Positions 1 through 10,750 of a stretch of 64,000 nucleotides of DNA are shown here, in pieces (the stretch's first letter is position 1; the number at the start of each line of letters is the position of its first letter). Under the pieces are notes generated by a model. The model did no database searches, was not told the DNA's origin, and was given only the letters and a program-made list of their open reading frames with translations. The position numbers and the translations under genes are program-made. Location: NCBI GenBank assembly GCA_018240525.1, contig JAFEFN010000013.1, positions 558,001-622,000 on the forward strand, given 5' to 3'. This stretch comes from Pseudomonadota bacterium. GTDB lineage: Bacteria > Pseudomonadota > Gammaproteobacteria > Steroidobacterales > Steroidobacteraceae.

Positions 1-161
1 CGCCCGAGCCCCAGTGCGCGCAGGGGCGACTGAGGCACCCTGCCCCGGTTATTCTTCCGCCGTCCGCCGCGAGGCGGTCCCGCCGGCCGCCCGCCGGCCG
101 CGGCCCGCATCGCGGACGCGGGGGACCGTCGCCGGGCGAGCGCCACGGGAAGCACAGACGC

Positions 162-2747
162 TTGAACCTGACAGACCCCGCCGTGTCGGCCCATACGCCG
201 ATGATGCAGCAGTACCTGCGCATCAAGGGCCAGTACCCCGACACGCTCCTCTTCTATCGCATGGGCGATTTCTACGAGCTGTTCTACGAGGACGCACGCC
301 GCGCCGCCGCGCTGCTGGACATCACGCTCACCGCCCGCGGGCAGTCTGCGGGGGCCCCCATTCCGATGGCAGGCGTGCCCTTCCACGCCGCGGACAATTA
401 CCTGGCGCGCCTGGTCCGCAAGGGCGAGAGCGTGGCGATCTGCGAGCAGCTGGGCGACACGAAGTCCAAGGGACCGCTCGAGCGGCAGGTCGTGCGCGTG
501 GTCACCCCCGGGACCGTCACCGACGCGGCCCTCCTGGATGAGCGCACCGACACGCTGGTGGCCGCGGTGGCGCGCGACGGGGCGCGCTTCGGCCTCGCCT
601 GGCTGGACCTGGCCGCCGGGCGCTTCAGCGTGCTGGAAGGCGAAGGCGCCGGCACGCTCGCCGGCGAGATCGAGCGGCTGAGGCCCGCGGAACTGCTCAC
701 CGCCGAGGGCGGTGAACAGCCCGACCTCGAGCGACTGCGCCTGGCGCTGCGCCCCCGGCCGCCCTGGCAGTTCGAGCACGCGAGCGCGCAGCGCCTGCTG
801 GCCGAGCAGCTCGGCACGCGCGACCTGAAGGGCTTCGGCGCGGAGGAGCTGCCGCTGGCGACCTGTGCCGCCGGGGCGCTGCTGCAGTACGTGCGCGATA
901 CCCAGAAATCCGCCGTGCCGCACATCCGCGCGCTGCGCGTCGAGGCCCGCGGCGAGGCGCTGCTGCTGGATGCGGCGAGCCGCCGCAACCTGGAGCTGGA
1001 TGCCAGCCTGAGCGGCAACGAGGAGCGCACGCTGCTGGCGGTGCTGGACGTGTGCGCCACCGCCATGGGCGCACGGCAGCTGCGGCGCTGGCTCACCCGC
1101 CCGCTCGCGGTCCATGGGCTGCTGCGCGAACGCTACGATGCACTCGGGGCGCTCATCGAGGGGCGGCGCTTCGAGGAGGTGCGCGCGCAGCTGCAGGGCG
1201 TCGGCGACGTGGAGCGCATCCTGGCGCGCGTCGCGCTGCGCTCGGTGCGCCCGCGCGAACTCACCGCGCTGCGCGCCTCGCTCAGGGTGCTGCCGCGGCT
1301 GCATGCGGCGATGGCGGCACTGGAAGCGCCGCTGCTGCAGGGCCTGCGCGCCCGCACCGGCACCCACGAGGCGGCCGTCGCGCTGCTCGAGGGCGCCATC
1401 GCCGCGGAACCCAGCGTGCTACTGCGCGACGGGGACGTGATCGCCGGCGGCTACGACGCGGAGCTCGACGAGCTGCGGCGCATCGCCACGCACACCGACG
1501 AGTTCCTGCTCGACCTGGAGAAGCGCGAGCGCGAGCGCTCCGGGCTGGCCGCCCTCAAGCTCGGCTACAACCGCGTGCAGGGCTTCTTCATCGAGGTCTC
1601 GCGGCGCGACGCCGAGCGGGTGCCGAAGGACTACATCCGCCGCCAGACGGTGAAGTCCGCCGAGCGCTTCATCACCGCGGAGCTGAAGGGCTTCGAGGAC
1701 AAGGTGCTCGGGGCGCGCGAGAAGGCCCTGGCGCGCGAGCGGCAGATCTACGACGAGGTGCTGACCCGCCTCATCGGGGAGCTCGGCCCGCTGCAGAGCA
1801 CGGCGGCCGCCCTGGCGGAGCTGGATGCGCTCGCCGCCCTGGCCGAGCGCGCCGTCAGCCTCGACTGGGCGCGCCCCGAGCTGTCCACGGAAGCGGTGCT
1901 GCACATCGAGGCGGGCCGGCACCCGGTGGTCGAGCGCTTCACCGACGCTGCCTTCGTGCCCAACGACCTGCGGCTCGATGCCGGGCGGCGCATGCTCATC
2001 ATCACCGGCCCCAACATGGGCGGTAAGTCCACCTACATGCGCCAGGCCGCGCTCATTGCGCTCCTCGCCCACGTCGGCAGCTACGTGCCGGCCAGGCGGG
2101 CGGTGCTCGGGCCGCTCGACCGCATCTTCACCCGCATCGGCGCCGGCGACGACCTCGCCGGGGGCCGCTCGACCTTCATGGTGGAGATGACCGAGGCGGC
2201 CAACATCCTTAACAACGCCACCGAGCGCAGCCTCATCCTGCTGGACGAGATCGGCCGCGGCACCAGCACCTTCGACGGGCTCTCGCTCGCCTGGGCCATG
2301 GCGCGCGATATCGCCACGCGCATCCGCGCGCCCACCCTCTTCGCCACCCACTACTTCGAGCTCACCGCGCTCGCCGGCGAGGTCGAGGGCTGCGCCAACG
2401 TGCACCTGGATGCCACCGAGCACGGCGACGGCATCGTGTTCCTGCACGCGGTCAAGGACGGGCCCGCCAACCGCAGCTACGGGCTGCAGGTCGCCCAGCT
2501 GGCCGGGGTGCCGCGCAGCGTCATTGCCCAGGCACGCGCCTATCTGGAGGGACTGGAGGCCGAGCGCGACCGCTCGCGCCTGGACGGCGCCGGCAGCCAA
2601 GGACAGCTGCCGCTGTACCCGCCGGACGACCGCGCCCGCGATGCGCAGCTGCGGGCCGCACTCGAGGCCGTGCAGCCGGATGAGCTCACCCCGAAGGCGG
2701 CGCTCGAGGCGCTGTACCGCCTGAAGGACCTGCTGTCGCAGGGCTAG
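162..2747 (+). CDS. mutS: DNA mismatch repair ATPase MutS
   Basis: Recognises base mismatches and small loops and, with MutL, starts post-replicative repair. The 861 residues match the family length (about 855). The mismatch-reading Phe-x-Glu is visible as F37-Y-E39 in GDFYELF; the ABC-type ATPase near the C-terminus has the P-loop GPNMGGKST (around residue 616) and the Walker B stretch [10 protein letters not shown] (around 690). The start is a TTG with only a weak GGGAAG-like ribosome site; a GTG seven codons in is an alternative, but the TTG gives the better N-terminus. It is convergent with the hydrolase gene on the other strand and the two stop ends overlap by a few bases. The 161 bases before it show no supportable gene. 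Confidence 0.98.
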   Translation: MNLTDPAVSAHTPMMQQYLRIKGQYPDTLLFYRMGDFYELFYEDARRAAALLDITLTARGQSAGAPIPMAGVPFHAADNYLARLVRKGESVAICEQLGDTKSKGPLERQVVRVVTPGTVTDAALLDERTDTLVAAVARDGARFGLAWLDLAAGRFSVLEGEGAGTLAGEIERLRPAELLTAEGGEQPDLERLRLALRPRPPWQFEHASAQRLLAEQLGTRDLKGFGAEELPLATCAAGALLQYVRDTQKSAVPHIRALRVEARGEALLLDAASRRNLELDASLSGNEERTLLAVLDVCATAMGARQLRRWLTRPLAVHGLLRERYDALGALIEGRRFEEVRAQLQGVGDVERILARVALRSVRPRELTALRASLRVLPRLHAAMAALEAPLLQGLRARTGTHEAAVALLEGAIAAEPSVLLRDGDVIAGGYDAELDELRRIATHTDEFLLDLEKRERERSGLAALKLGYNRVQGFFIEVSRRDAERVPKDYIRRQTVKSAERFITAELKGFEDKVLGAREKALARERQIYDEVLTRLIGELGPLQSTAAALAELDALAALAERAVSLDWARPELSTEAVLHIEAGRHPVVERFTDAAFVPNDLRLDAGRRMLIITGPNMGGKSTYMRQAALIALLAHVGSYVPARRAVLGPLDRIFTRIGAGDDLAGGRSTFMVEMTEAANILNNATERSLILLDEIGRGTSTFDGLSLAWAMARDIATRIRAPTLFATHYFELTALAGEVEGCANVHLDATEHGDGIVFLHAVKDGPANRSYGLQVAQLAGVPRSVIAQARAYLEGLEAERDRSRLDGAGSQGQLPLYPPDDRARDAQLRAALEAVQPDELTPKAALEALYRLKDLLSQG

Positions 2748-3370
2748 CGCAGGGAGAAGTGGCCTTGCGTCAGGAACAGTCCCGTCTCGCGTGCCACGCG
2801 CACCGACATGAGCATGCCGAGGTGGCTGACCGGCAGCTCGATATGGTCGGTGGCCCCGGGCATGCGCGTCTCCGACACCGCGATGGTGCCATCGTTGGCC
2901 TCGGCGAAGTCCGCCAGCAGCTGCCCCATGCCGATCGACTGCGTGCCGGCGATGATGCCGAGCGCGCGCGGCTGTGCCCAGTGGCGCGCACGGTGCCGCA
3001 GCAGCTCCTCGGCCACGGAGCGGCCCATCAGGTGCGCCACCGGGCCGAAGCGCGCCGCACGCTCGGCGGCGAGGCTGCCCACGCAGGGCGTGCCGAGGAA
3101 GACCGCGTTGCCCGGCGGCTGCCCGGGGTACTGCTCGAGGAAGCGGTGGATGACCAGCCCCCCGAGGCTGTGGCCCACGAAGTGCACCGCCGGCAGGTCC
3201 AGCTCGCGCACGAATCCCTCCAGCCGCGCGGTGATGGTGCTCATCGTGGCGGTGGCGAGGTAGCGGAAGGGGTGCAGGGTCAGTCCGAAGTCCGCCGCCA
3301 GGCGGCGGCGCAGCATCAGCGACTCATCACCGGGCATCCACAGGCCGTGCACATAGACGACGTGCGCCAT
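2744..3370 (-). CDS. Small alpha/beta hydrolase (lipase/esterase-like)
   Basis: A 208-residue alpha/beta hydrolase. An N-terminal VYVHGLW strand/oxyanion loop is followed by the nucleophile elbow GHSLGG (Ser near residue 66), and a late His in the segment DHIELPVSH could complete the triad. There is no signal peptide or membrane segment, so it is probably cytoplasmic. It lies 42 bases downstream of aspS on the same strand and could be read as its second gene; its 3' end overlaps the 3' end of mutS. The fold resembles lipase-like or PGAP1-like hydrolases. The substrate cannot be told from sequence and I give no gene name. Confidence 0.85.
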   Translation of the reverse strand: MAHVVYVHGLWMPGDESLMLRRRLAADFGLTLHPFRYLATATMSTITARLEGFVRELDLPAVHFVGHSLGGLVIHRFLEQYPGQPPGNAVFLGTPCVGSLAAERAARFGPVAHLMGRSVAEELLRHRARHWAQPRALGIIAGTQSIGMGQLLADFAEANDGTIAVSETRMPGATDHIELPVSHLGMLMSVRVARETGLFLTQGHFSLR

Positions 3371-3412
3371 GGCCCGTGCCGCCCCTTCAGGATGCGAGGC
3401 CGCGCATGAGCG

Positions 3413-5182
3413 TCAGGCCTGCGGCACGCGTACCCGCACGTGCAGTTCGCGCAGCTGCGCCTCGCTGACCTCGGTGGGCGCATCCGTGAGCGGGTCGGCC
3501 GCGGTCTGGGTCTTCGGGAAGGCGATCACCTCGCGGATGCTGTCCGCGCCGGCCATGAGCATCGCCAGGCGGTCGAGCCCGAAGGCGATGCCCCCGTGCG
3601 GCGGGGCGCCGTACCTGAGGGCATCGAGCAGGAAGCCGAACTTCTTCTGCGCCTCCTCGCTGGCGATGCCGAGCAGGTCGAACACGGTCGACTGCATCTC
3701 CTGGCGGTGGATGCGCACCGAGCCGCCGCCGATCTCCGAGCCGTTCAGCACCATGTCGTAGGCCTTGGCGAGCGCCGCCTGCGGGGCGGCGCGCAGCGCG
3801 GCGGCATCGTCGCTGACCGGCGCGGTGAAGGGGTGGTGCATCGCCACCCAGCGCTTGGCGTCCGCGTCCCACTCGAACATCGGGAAGTCGGTCACCCACA
3901 GGGGACGCCAGGCATTCTCGGTGAGCTTCAGGTCCGCGCCGACCTTCAGGCGCAGGGCGCCCAGGGCGTCGCTGACCACCTTGGCGGTGTCGGCGCCGAA
4001 GAAGATGAGGTCCCCGTCCGCGGCCAGCGTGCGCTGCAGGATACCGTTCAGGGCCTCGTCGCTCAGGAACTTGGTGATCGGGGACTGCAGGCCATCGCGC
4101 CCCTTGGCGCGCTCGTTCACCTTGATGTAAGCCAGCCCCTTGGCGCCGTAGCGCGCCACGAAGGCGGTGCACTCATCGATCTGCGAGCGCGGCATGGCCG
4201 CCCCGCCCGGGACGCGCAGCGCGGCCACGCGGCCGTGCGGATCGCGTGCCGGGCCCGCGAACACCTTGAAGTCGCACGCGGCGACCAGGTCGGCCACGTC
4301 GGTGAGCTCCAGCGCCAGGCGCAGGTCCGGCTTGTCCGAGCCGAAGCGGCGCATGGCCTCCGCGTAGCTCAGGCGCGGGAAGGGATCGGGCAGCTCGACC
4401 TCGAGCACCTCCCGAAAGAGCTCGCGCATCAGGCCCTCCATGAGCGCCATGATGTCCGCCTGCGCGAGGAACGAGGTCTCGATGTCCAGCTGCGTGAACT
4501 CCGGCTGCCGGTCGGCGCGCAGGTCCTCGTCGCGGAAGCAGCGCACGATCTGATAGTAGCGGTCGAAGCCGGCGATCATCAGCAGCTGCTTGAAGATCTG
4601 CGGGGACTGCGGCAGGGCAAAGAACTTGCCGGCGTGCGTGCGGCTCGGCACCAGGTAGTCGCGCGCCCCTTCCGGGGTCGCCTTGGTGAGCATCGGCGTC
4701 TCGATGTCCACGAAGCCATGCCCGTCGAGGTAGCTGCGCATCGCCCGCGTGATGCGGTGGCGCAGGCGCAGGCGCTGGTTCATCTCCGCGCGCCGCAGGT
4801 CCAGGTAGCGGTAACGCAGGCGCACTTCCTCGCCGACGTGCTCGTCGAGCTGGAACGGCAGCGGCTCGGAGCGGTTCAGCACCTCCAGCTCGCGCACGAA
4901 CAGCTCCACCCGCCCGGAGGCGAGCTGGGTGTTGACCGTGCCGGCCGGGCGCTCGCGCACCTCCCCGTTCAGGCGCACCACGAACTCGTTGCGCAGCTTC
5001 TCCGCTTCCCTGAACAGGGCCGCCGCATCGGGGTGGAACACCGCCTGCAGCAGGCCGTCGCGGTCGCGCACGTCGACGAAGATCACCCCGCCGTGGTCGC
5101 GCCGCCGATGGACCCAGCCGGCGACGGTGACCGTCTGGCCGAGCAGCTTCTCGTTAACCTGTCCGCAGTAATGTGAGCGCAT
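3413..5182 (-). CDS. aspS: Aspartate--tRNA ligase
   Basis: Class II aminoacyl-tRNA synthetase that charges tRNA-Asp (and perhaps tRNA-Asn). An N-terminal OB-fold anticodon-binding domain ([11 protein letters not shown]...) is followed by the catalytic core, with motif 2 in the [16 protein letters not shown] stretch and motif 3 in [11 protein letters not shown] near the C-terminus. The bacterial GAD insertion domain lies between. I start at the ATG giving MRSHYCG, typical of the family, for 589 residues; the frame stays open 13 codons further upstream but that extension is GC-rich and unlike the family. Whether the enzyme is discriminating cannot be judged safely from the sequence alone. Confidence 0.97.
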   Translation of the reverse strand: MRSHYCGQVNEKLLGQTVTVAGWVHRRRDHGGVIFVDVRDRDGLLQAVFHPDAAALFREAEKLRNEFVVRLNGEVRERPAGTVNTQLASGRVELFVRELEVLNRSEPLPFQLDEHVGEEVRLRYRYLDLRRAEMNQRLRLRHRITRAMRSYLDGHGFVDIETPMLTKATPEGARDYLVPSRTHAGKFFALPQSPQIFKQLLMIAGFDRYYQIVRCFRDEDLRADRQPEFTQLDIETSFLAQADIMALMEGLMRELFREVLEVELPDPFPRLSYAEAMRRFGSDKPDLRLALELTDVADLVAACDFKVFAGPARDPHGRVAALRVPGGAAMPRSQIDECTAFVARYGAKGLAYIKVNERAKGRDGLQSPITKFLSDEALNGILQRTLAADGDLIFFGADTAKVVSDALGALRLKVGADLKLTENAWRPLWVTDFPMFEWDADAKRWVAMHHPFTAPVSDDAAALRAAPQAALAKAYDMVLNGSEIGGGSVRIHRQEMQSTVFDLLGIASEEAQKKFGFLLDALRYGAPPHGGIAFGLDRLAMLMAGADSIREVIAFPKTQTAADPLTDAPTEVSEAQLRELHVRVRVPQA

Positions 5183-5235
5183 GAGGCGCGCGATGTTACG
5201 GAGGCCCCCGCCCCCCCGCAAGGCTTAAAAAAGCC

Positions 5236-5892
5236 TCAGGCAGCGGGCTTTTCGGTGGCGGGGTGGAGGCTGGCGTGACCCGGGTGCGGCACCACGACGC
5301 CGCAGGTGATGACCATCTTCATGGCCTCGTCCACCGACATGTCCAGCACCACGACCGCCCGGCGCGGCACGATGGCGAGGTAGCCGGCGGTGGCATTCAG
5401 GGCGGCCGAGATGTAGACCGCCACGTGCGGCTCGCCCAGGCGCGCACTGACCTCCGGGACGTCCTCGGCGGTGAGAAAGCCGATGCTCCACACCCCGGTG
5501 CGCGGGTATTCCAGCATCACCACGGTGCGGAAGGAGTTGGACTGGGACAGGACGCTCTCGGCGAAGCTCTTCACCCCGCCGTACACGGTGCGCACCACGG
5601 GGATGCGGTTCAGCAGGTCCTCGCCCCAGACCACCAGGCGCCGGCCGATCAGGTTGGTGACCAGGAGCCCGGTGAGCAGCACCACGATGAAAGCCAGCAC
5701 CAGCCCGGCGCCCGGCAGCGCGAAACCCACCAGGGCCTGCGGCCGCAGGGAGGGCGGCAGCCACAGCAGCGTGCGGTCCATGATGTGCAGCATGAAGCTC
5801 ACCACCCAGATGGTGGCGAGGATGGGCAGCCAGACCAGGATGCCGGCGACCAGGTAGCGCCGCAGCGACACGCGCCTGGGCGTGGCGGCCAT
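5236..5892 (-). CDS. DUF502 family membrane protein
   Basis: A 218-residue inner-membrane protein of the DUF502 family. Two hydrophobic stretches sit near residues 9-34 and 49-80, followed by the family-typical segment around NRIPVVRTVYGGVKS and a soluble C-terminal domain. Function is unknown. The start ATG overlaps the stop of the FmdB-like gene as TGATG, so the two are almost certainly co-translated; an FmdB-type zinc ribbon followed by DUF502, close to aspS, is a common arrangement in gammaproteobacteria. The open frame extends far upstream, but that part is a shadow of the neighbouring gene's Lys/Ala-rich tail and is not included. Confidence 0.85.
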   Translation of the reverse strand: MAATPRRVSLRRYLVAGILVWLPILATIWVVSFMLHIMDRTLLWLPPSLRPQALVGFALPGAGLVLAFIVVLLTGLLVTNLIGRRLVVWGEDLLNRIPVVRTVYGGVKSFAESVLSQSNSFRTVVMLEYPRTGVWSIGFLTAEDVPEVSARLGEPHVAVYISAALNATAGYLAIVPRRAVVVLDMSVDEAMKMVITCGVVVPHPGHASLHPATEKPAA

Positions 5893-6323
5893 CAGCGGCG
5901 CGCCCTGCCCGCGGTCTTCTTCGCCTTGCCGCGCCCCGCCTTCGCGGGCGTGCGCTTGGCGGGCTTGTGCGGCGCGGCCTTGGCTTGGGTCGCCGCCGGC
6001 TTGGCCTCCTTGGCATCGGCCTTGGCATCGGCCTTGGCGTCGGCCTTGGGCTCGGGCTTGCTGTCGGCCTTGCCCTCCTCCTTGGCCCCGCCCTTGGGCT
6101 CGTCCTTGTCGGCGCCGAGCAGGTTGCGCTTTTTCTCGCCCTCGCCCTTGAAGTCGGTCTCGTACCAGCCGCCGCCCTTGAGGCGGAACACCGGGGCCGA
6201 CACCAGCTTCTTCAGCCGGCGCTTGCCGCAGGAGGGGCACTTGGTCAGCGGGGCCTCACCGATCTTCTGCATGACCTCGGTGTAGAACTTGCAGGCCTGG
6301 CACTCGTATTCGTAGAACGGCAT
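5892..6323 (-). CDS. FmdB-family zinc-ribbon protein with long Lys/Ala-rich tail
   Basis: The first 45 or so residues form the FmdB/CxxC_CxxC zinc ribbon: MPFYEYECQACK, then CPSCGKRRLKKLVSAP, giving two Cys-x2-Cys pairs for one zinc. Family members are usually 70-110 residues; this one is 143 because of a low-complexity tail from about residue 65 rich in Lys, Ala, Glu and Pro, turning strongly basic at the end. The tail includes three ADAK units encoded by a 12-base tandem repeat. It is translationally coupled to the DUF502 gene. The zinc ribbon suggests a regulatory or nucleic-acid/protein-binding role, but no precise function is known. The tail could bind nucleic acid; that is inference. 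Confidence 0.85.
   Translation of the reverse strand: MPFYEYECQACKFYTEVMQKIGEAPLTKCPSCGKRRLKKLVSAPVFRLKGGGWYETDFKGEGEKKRNLLGADKDEPKGGAKEEGKADSKPEPKADAKADAKADAKEAKPAATQAKAAPHKPAKRTPAKAGRGKAKKTAGRARR
6013..6048 (-). repeat. 12-base tandem repeat inside the FmdB-like tail
   Basis: On the plus strand the unit GCATCGGCCTTG is present three times head to tail (the third with one change, GCGTCGGCCTTG), with degenerate copies on both sides. It encodes repeated Ala-Asp-Ala-Lys in the FmdB-like protein. The unit is a multiple of three, so copy-number change would lengthen or shorten the tail without a frameshift. Confidence 0.85.
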
Positions 6324-6393
6324 GGGAATCCGTGTCGTGGTGTTGTACCGGGATTATAGCCAAGCCGCGGCCGCAACCGGCCGCGGCCGCGCC

Positions 6394-8970
6394 TCATTTC
6401 GCCTTGCGGAAGCCGAGCTCCCCGTCCTGCGAGCTGACCTGGATGCGGTCCCCGGGCACGAACTCGCCCTGCAGGATGCGCTGCGCCAGCGGGTTCTCGA
6501 TCTGCTGCTGGATGGCGCGCTTGAGCGGGCGCGCCCCGTACACCGGGTCGAAGCCGGCCTCGCCGAGCAGGTCGCGGGCGCTGTCATCGAGCGCCAGGTC
6601 CATGTTGCGCTCCTGCAGGCGCTTGCGCAGGTAGTGCAGCTGGATGTCGACGATGGCGCGGATCTGCCGCGTGCCCAGCGGGTGGAAGACCACGATGTCG
6701 TCGATGCGGTTGATGAACTCGGGGCGGAAGCTCTGCTGCACCACCTCCATCACCGCGCTCTTCATCTTGGCGTAGTTCTTCTCGCCGGCGAACTCCTGGA
6801 TGACCTGCGAACCGAGGTTCGAGGTCATGATGATGACGGTGTTGCGGAAGTCCACCGTGCGGCCCTGGCCATCGGTGAGGCGCCCGTCGTCGAGCACCTG
6901 CAGCAGCACGTTGAACACGTCGGGGTGCGCCTTCTCGACCTCATCGAGGAGGATCACCGCGTAGGGGCGTCGCCGCACCGCCTCGGTGAGGTAGCCCCCC
7001 TCCTCGTAGCCGACGTAGCCGGGCGGGGCGCCGATCAGGCGCGCCACCGAGTGCTTCTCCATGAACTCCGACATGTCGATGCGCACCATCGCATCCTCGG
7101 TGTCGAACAGGAACTCGGCGAGCGCCTTGCACAGCTCGGTCTTGCCCACGCCGGTCGGGCCGAGGAAGAGGAACGAGCCATTCGGCCGGCGCGCATCGGA
7201 CAGGCCGGCGCGCGAGCGGCGGATGGCGTTGGAGACGATGCGCAGGGCCTCGTCCTGGCCGACCACGCGCTTGGCCAGGGCGTCCTCCATGTGCAGGAGC
7301 TTCTCGCGCTCGCCCTGCAGCATGCGGGTGACCGGGATGCCGGTCCACTTGGAGACCACCTCGGCGATCTCCTCCTCGGTGACCTTGTTGCGCACCAGCG
7401 TGGGCGCGGTCTCCTCGGCGGCCGCGGCCGCGGCCAGGCGCTTCTCCAGCTCCGGCATCTTGCCGTACTGCAGCTCGGCCATCCGCCCGAGGTTGCCGGC
7501 GCGGCGCGCCGCGTCGAGCTCCAGGCGGGCGCGGTCGAGCTCCTCGCGGATGTGGGCGGTGCCCTGCAGGGAGGCCTTCTCGGCCTTCCACACCTCCTCG
7601 AGGTCGGCGTACTCCTTCTCCAGGGTCGCCAGCGAGCCTTCCAGGGTGGCGAGGCGCTTGCGCGAGGCCTCGTCCTTCTCCTTCTTGAGCGCCTCCTGCT
7701 CGATCTTCAGCTGGATGATGCGCCGCTCGAGCCGGTCCAGCGACTCGGGCTTGGAGTCGATCTCCATGCGGATGCGCGAGGCGGCCTCGTCGACGAGGTC
7801 GATGGCCTTGTCGGGCAGCTGCCGGTCGGTGATGTAGCGGTGCGAGAGGGTCGCGGCGGCGACGATCGCAGGATCGGTGATCTCGACCTTGTGGTGCACC
7901 TCGTAGCGCTCCTTCAGGCCGCGCAGGATCGCGATCGTGTCCTCGACCGAGGGCTCGTCGACCAGCACCTTCTGGAAGCGGCGCTCGAGGGCGGCGTCCT
8001 TCTCGATGTACTGGCGGTACTCGTCCAGCGTGGTCGCACCGACGCAGTGCAGCTCGCCGCGCGCCAAGGCCGGCTTGAGCATGTTGCCCGCATCCATCGC
8101 CCCTTCGGCCTTGCCGGCCCCGACCATGGTGTGCAGCTCGTCGACAAACAGGATGATCTGGCCCTCCTGCTTGGCGAGGTCATTGAGAACGCCCTTGAGG
8201 CGCTCCTCGAACTCGCCGCGGAACTTGGCGCCGGCGATGAGCGCGCCCATGTCGAGGGCGAGGATGCGCTTGTTCTTCAGTCCCTCGGGTACCTCACCGT
8301 TGATGATGCGCTGCGCGAGACCTTCGACGATGGCGGTCTTGCCGACGCCCGGCTCGCCGATCAGCACCGGGTTGTTCTTGGTGCGCCGCTGCAGCACCTG
8401 GATGGTGCGGCGGATCTCGTCGTCGCGGCCGATCACCGGATCGAGCTTGCCCGAGGAGGCGCGTGCGGTCAGATCGACGGTGTACTTCTCCAGCGCCTGG
8501 CGGCCCTCTTCCGCGTTCGGATCGGAGACCTTCTCGCCGCCGCGGATCTCCTCGATGGCCTTCTCGATCGCCCCGCGCACCGCGCCGGCGTCCTTCAGCA
8601 GCTTGCCGAGGCTGCGGTCCTCGAAGCAGGCCAGCACGAACAGCTCGCTGGAGATGAACTGGTCGCCGCGCTGCTGGGCGAGCTTGTCGGTGACGTTGAG
8701 CAGGCGGTTGAGGTCGTTGGAGACGTGCACCTCCCCCGGGGTGCCCTCCACCTTGGGCAGCGCGTCGAGGTTGCTCAGCAGCGCCGCGCGCAGCTTGTTG
8801 ACCTCGACCCCCGCCTTCATCAGGAGCGGCCGCACCGACCCCCCCGAGCCATCCAGGAGCGACAGCAGCACGTGGGCGGGCTCCATGAACTGGTGGTCAC
8901 GGCCGACGGCCAGTGACTGGGCATCACTCAGAGCCTGCTGGAAGCGACTGGTCAGTTTGTCCATGCGCAT
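6394..8970 (-). CDS. clpB: ATP-dependent chaperone ClpB
   Basis: Hsp100 disaggregase that works with DnaK to rescue aggregated protein in the cytoplasm. The 858 residues are nearly identical in length to E. coli ClpB. Order: N-terminal Clp domain ([14 protein letters not shown]...), first AAA module with P-loop GEPGVGKT, a long coiled-coil M domain (around residues 400-530), and a second AAA module with GPTGVGKT and the arginine-finger and sensor regions. The start matches the family exactly. A sigma32-like promoter lies just upstream. In E. coli clpB follows rluD-yfiH; here a ZIP transporter gene has come between. Confidence 0.98.
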   Translation of the reverse strand: MRMDKLTSRFQQALSDAQSLAVGRDHQFMEPAHVLLSLLDGSGGSVRPLLMKAGVEVNKLRAALLSNLDALPKVEGTPGEVHVSNDLNRLLNVTDKLAQQRGDQFISSELFVLACFEDRSLGKLLKDAGAVRGAIEKAIEEIRGGEKVSDPNAEEGRQALEKYTVDLTARASSGKLDPVIGRDDEIRRTIQVLQRRTKNNPVLIGEPGVGKTAIVEGLAQRIINGEVPEGLKNKRILALDMGALIAGAKFRGEFEERLKGVLNDLAKQEGQIILFVDELHTMVGAGKAEGAMDAGNMLKPALARGELHCVGATTLDEYRQYIEKDAALERRFQKVLVDEPSVEDTIAILRGLKERYEVHHKVEITDPAIVAAATLSHRYITDRQLPDKAIDLVDEAASRIRMEIDSKPESLDRLERRIIQLKIEQEALKKEKDEASRKRLATLEGSLATLEKEYADLEEVWKAEKASLQGTAHIREELDRARLELDAARRAGNLGRMAELQYGKMPELEKRLAAAAAAEETAPTLVRNKVTEEEIAEVVSKWTGIPVTRMLQGEREKLLHMEDALAKRVVGQDEALRIVSNAIRRSRAGLSDARRPNGSFLFLGPTGVGKTELCKALAEFLFDTEDAMVRIDMSEFMEKHSVARLIGAPPGYVGYEEGGYLTEAVRRRPYAVILLDEVEKAHPDVFNVLLQVLDDGRLTDGQGRTVDFRNTVIIMTSNLGSQVIQEFAGEKNYAKMKSAVMEVVQQSFRPEFINRIDDIVVFHPLGTRQIRAIVDIQLHYLRKRLQERNMDLALDDSARDLLGEAGFDPVYGARPLKRAIQQQIENPLAQRILQGEFVPGDRIQVSSQDGELGFRKAK

Positions 8971-9012
8971 GATGGGAAGCCTTGTGGCCCGGGGTGAACG
9001 GGATGCTCGGTT

Positions 9013-9039
9013 TGTTGGGACAACCGCAGTGCATTCAAG
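9013..9039 (-). promoter_or_regulatory. Heat-shock (sigma32-like) promoter of clpB
   Basis: On the minus strand CTTGAAT (9039-9033) is followed after 13 bases by CCCAACA (9019-9013). This fits the sigma32 pattern CTTGAAA, 11-16 bases, CCCCATnT moderately well and sits 43 bases before the clpB start, as expected for a chaperone gene. Inferred from sequence only. Confidence 0.5.
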
Positions 9040-9111
9040 GGGCTGCGGGCGCCCGCGGGGCTCTTTTTGTCGGTCCCCGCCGCAGCGCCAGGGAGCAGCC
9101 TCCCTCCGCGG

Positions 9112-9936
9112 CTAGGGATGCGTCAACCGCTCGGCCAGGGCAATGGCGGCAATCCCTGAGCTGATCAGCAGCACCTGGATGGCGCTGGTCCGCGGGTCTG
9201 CCCGGCGCTGCAGGCCGGGGATGAGCCCCGCGACGGCGATGTAGAGGAACCCGGCGGCCGCGAAGGCGAGCGCGTAGGGGAGCGCACCCAGGGCGCGACC
9301 CAGGGCGAGATAGGCCGCGAGCGCCCCGATCACGGAGGCCAGCCCCGTGGCGAGGTTCAGAAACAGCGCCCGCCGCCGCGAGAACCCGGCGTGCACCAGG
9401 AGCGCGAAGTCCCCGACCCGGTGCGGGATCTCGTGGGCGGCCACGGCACAGGTGGTGAGGAGCCCGAGGGTGGGATCCTTGAGGAAGGCGGCGGCGATCA
9501 GGACGCCGTCGAGGGCGTTGTGGATGCTGTCCCCGACGAGCACGAGGATCCCGGACGGGTGCCCGCCCGGCCCGTGGGCGTGGTCGTGCCCGTGGCCATG
9601 TCCATGGCCGGCGTGGCCGTGCCCCGGGCCCGGATCCTCCGCCTCCTCGTGCGAGTGCCACCACAGCACGAGCTTCTCGATCACGAAGAAGACCCCGAGC
9701 CCGATGAGGATCGCCGCGCCCACCCCACGCGCCCCCGCGGGCCCGGCACTCTCCATGGCCTCGGGCAGCAGCGCCAGCAGCGCCGCGCCGAGCAACGCGC
9801 CGGTCGCGAAGCTCACGAAGTGCGGCAGCATGCGCACGCTGCGCTCGGCGGGGATCCAGAGCAGCGCGAGCGCGAACGCCGCGCTGGCGATGCCGCCCAC
9901 GGCGGCACACAGCAGTATCAGGGGGAGAAGCGGCAC
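9112..9936 (-). CDS. ZIP family divalent-metal transporter
   Basis: A 274-residue polytopic inner-membrane protein of the ZIP family, which moves Zn2+ or related divalent metals into the cytoplasm. About eight hydrophobic segments are visible. The long cytoplasmic loop between segments 3 and 4 is packed with His ([14 protein letters not shown]), typical of ZIP metal-sensing loops. Segment 4 holds [10 protein letters not shown] and segment 5 holds [12 protein letters not shown], the two metal-binding ZIP signatures. It lies between pgeF and clpB on the same strand, 64 bases after pgeF and 141 before clpB, where many relatives have no gene. Metal preference cannot be read from sequence. Confidence 0.9.
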   Translation of the reverse strand: MPLLPLILLCAAVGGIASAAFALALLWIPAERSVRMLPHFVSFATGALLGAALLALLPEAMESAGPAGARGVGAAILIGLGVFFVIEKLVLWWHSHEEAEDPGPGHGHAGHGHGHGHDHAHGPGGHPSGILVLVGDSIHNALDGVLIAAAFLKDPTLGLLTTCAVAAHEIPHRVGDFALLVHAGFSRRRALFLNLATGLASVIGALAAYLALGRALGALPYALAFAAAGFLYIAVAGLIPGLQRRADPRTSAIQVLLISSGIAAIALAERLTHP

Positions 9937-10000
9937 GGCGTCAGTCTTCTGGGCGATGACTCGCGTTCATCCTAACACGCACCCTCCCCGGCCCGGTCGG

Positions 10001-10750
10001 TCAGTCCCGCCAGATCAGCGCCGCCATGCGACCGCACTGCCCGTCGCGCCGGAACGAGAAGAACTGCCCGGCGCCGGCATACGTGCACCACGTGCCGCCG
10101 TACACCGCGTCGATGCCGGCCGCGGCCAGCCGCTGCCGCGCCAGCAGCGCGAGATCGCACTGCCAGCGCCCGCGCGCGTTGGCCACGAACGCCGTCGCGG
10201 CGCGCGCGTCGCGGGCGAGGAAGGCCGCATGCACCTCCGCACCGACTTCGAAGTGGGCCGCACTGATCGCAGGCCCGAGCCAGGCCACGAGTTCGCGCGG
10301 CGGCACGCCCATCTGCGCCACGGTCGCCTCGAGCACCCCCGCCGCGAGGCCGCGCCAGCCGGCATGGGCGGCGGCCACGGTGCCGTCGCGCGCCGCCAGG
10401 AGCACCGGCAGGCAGTCGGCCACCTGCACCACCGCGACCACGCCCGGCGCCCGGCTGACGCTCGCATCGGCCGTCGGCGCCTCCCGGCCGGGCGTGTGGC
10501 TGGCCTCCACCACGTGCGTGCCGTGGACCTGCTGCAGCCAGCACGGCTCGTGCGCAAGGCCCAGCGCCGCCCGCACGCGCGCGCGGTTCTGCGCCACCGC
10601 GGCGGGCTCATCGCCGACGTGCGCACCGAGGTTCAGCGATGCAAACGCCCCGCGGCTCACCCCCCCGCCGCGCAGCGTGAAGGCGGCGTGCACGCCGGCC
10701 GGCACCGGCCACTGGGGCTCAAGGTACTGCACCTCCTCGGCGGCACTCAC
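10001..10750 (-). CDS. pgeF: Multicopper-oxidase-like purine nucleoside phosphorylase / peptidoglycan editing factor PgeF (YfiH)
   Basis: A 249-residue laccase-domain protein of the YfiH/DUF152 family. Metal-site motifs of the family are visible: QQVHGTHV, VADCLPV and AAHAGWRGL, plus a late WCTYA segment. Family members act on purine nucleosides and, in E. coli, prevent mis-incorporation of serine into the peptidoglycan stem. The GTG start overlaps the rluD stop as GTGA, so the two are translationally coupled, as in many proteobacteria. The frame is open much further upstream, but only as a shadow of rluD. Confidence 0.92.
   Translation of the reverse strand: MSAAEEVQYLEPQWPVPAGVHAAFTLRGGGVSRGAFASLNLGAHVGDEPAAVAQNRARVRAALGLAHEPCWLQQVHGTHVVEASHTPGREAPTADASVSRAPGVVAVVQVADCLPVLLAARDGTVAAAHAGWRGLAAGVLEATVAQMGVPPRELVAWLGPAISAAHFEVGAEVHAAFLARDARAATAFVANARGRWQCDLALLARQRLAAAGIDAVYGGTWCTYAGAGQFFSFRRDGQCGRMAALIWRD

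Noticed and set aside
14..541. 175-codon open frame at the left edge
   Set aside because: Overlaps mutS in another frame, is Arg/Pro/Ala-rich and has no domain; the 161 bases before mutS show nothing else.
3440..5176. 578-codon open frame opposite aspS
   Set aside because: Antisense shadow of a clear synthetase gene.
6013..6048. Possible CRISPR-like repeats
   Set aside because: Units are 12 bases, contiguous, without spacers and in frame within a coding tail.
6322..8916. 864-codon open frame opposite clpB
   Set aside because: It is the antisense shadow of clpB in GC-rich DNA; Arg/Leu/Gln/His-rich composition, no domain, no start signals.
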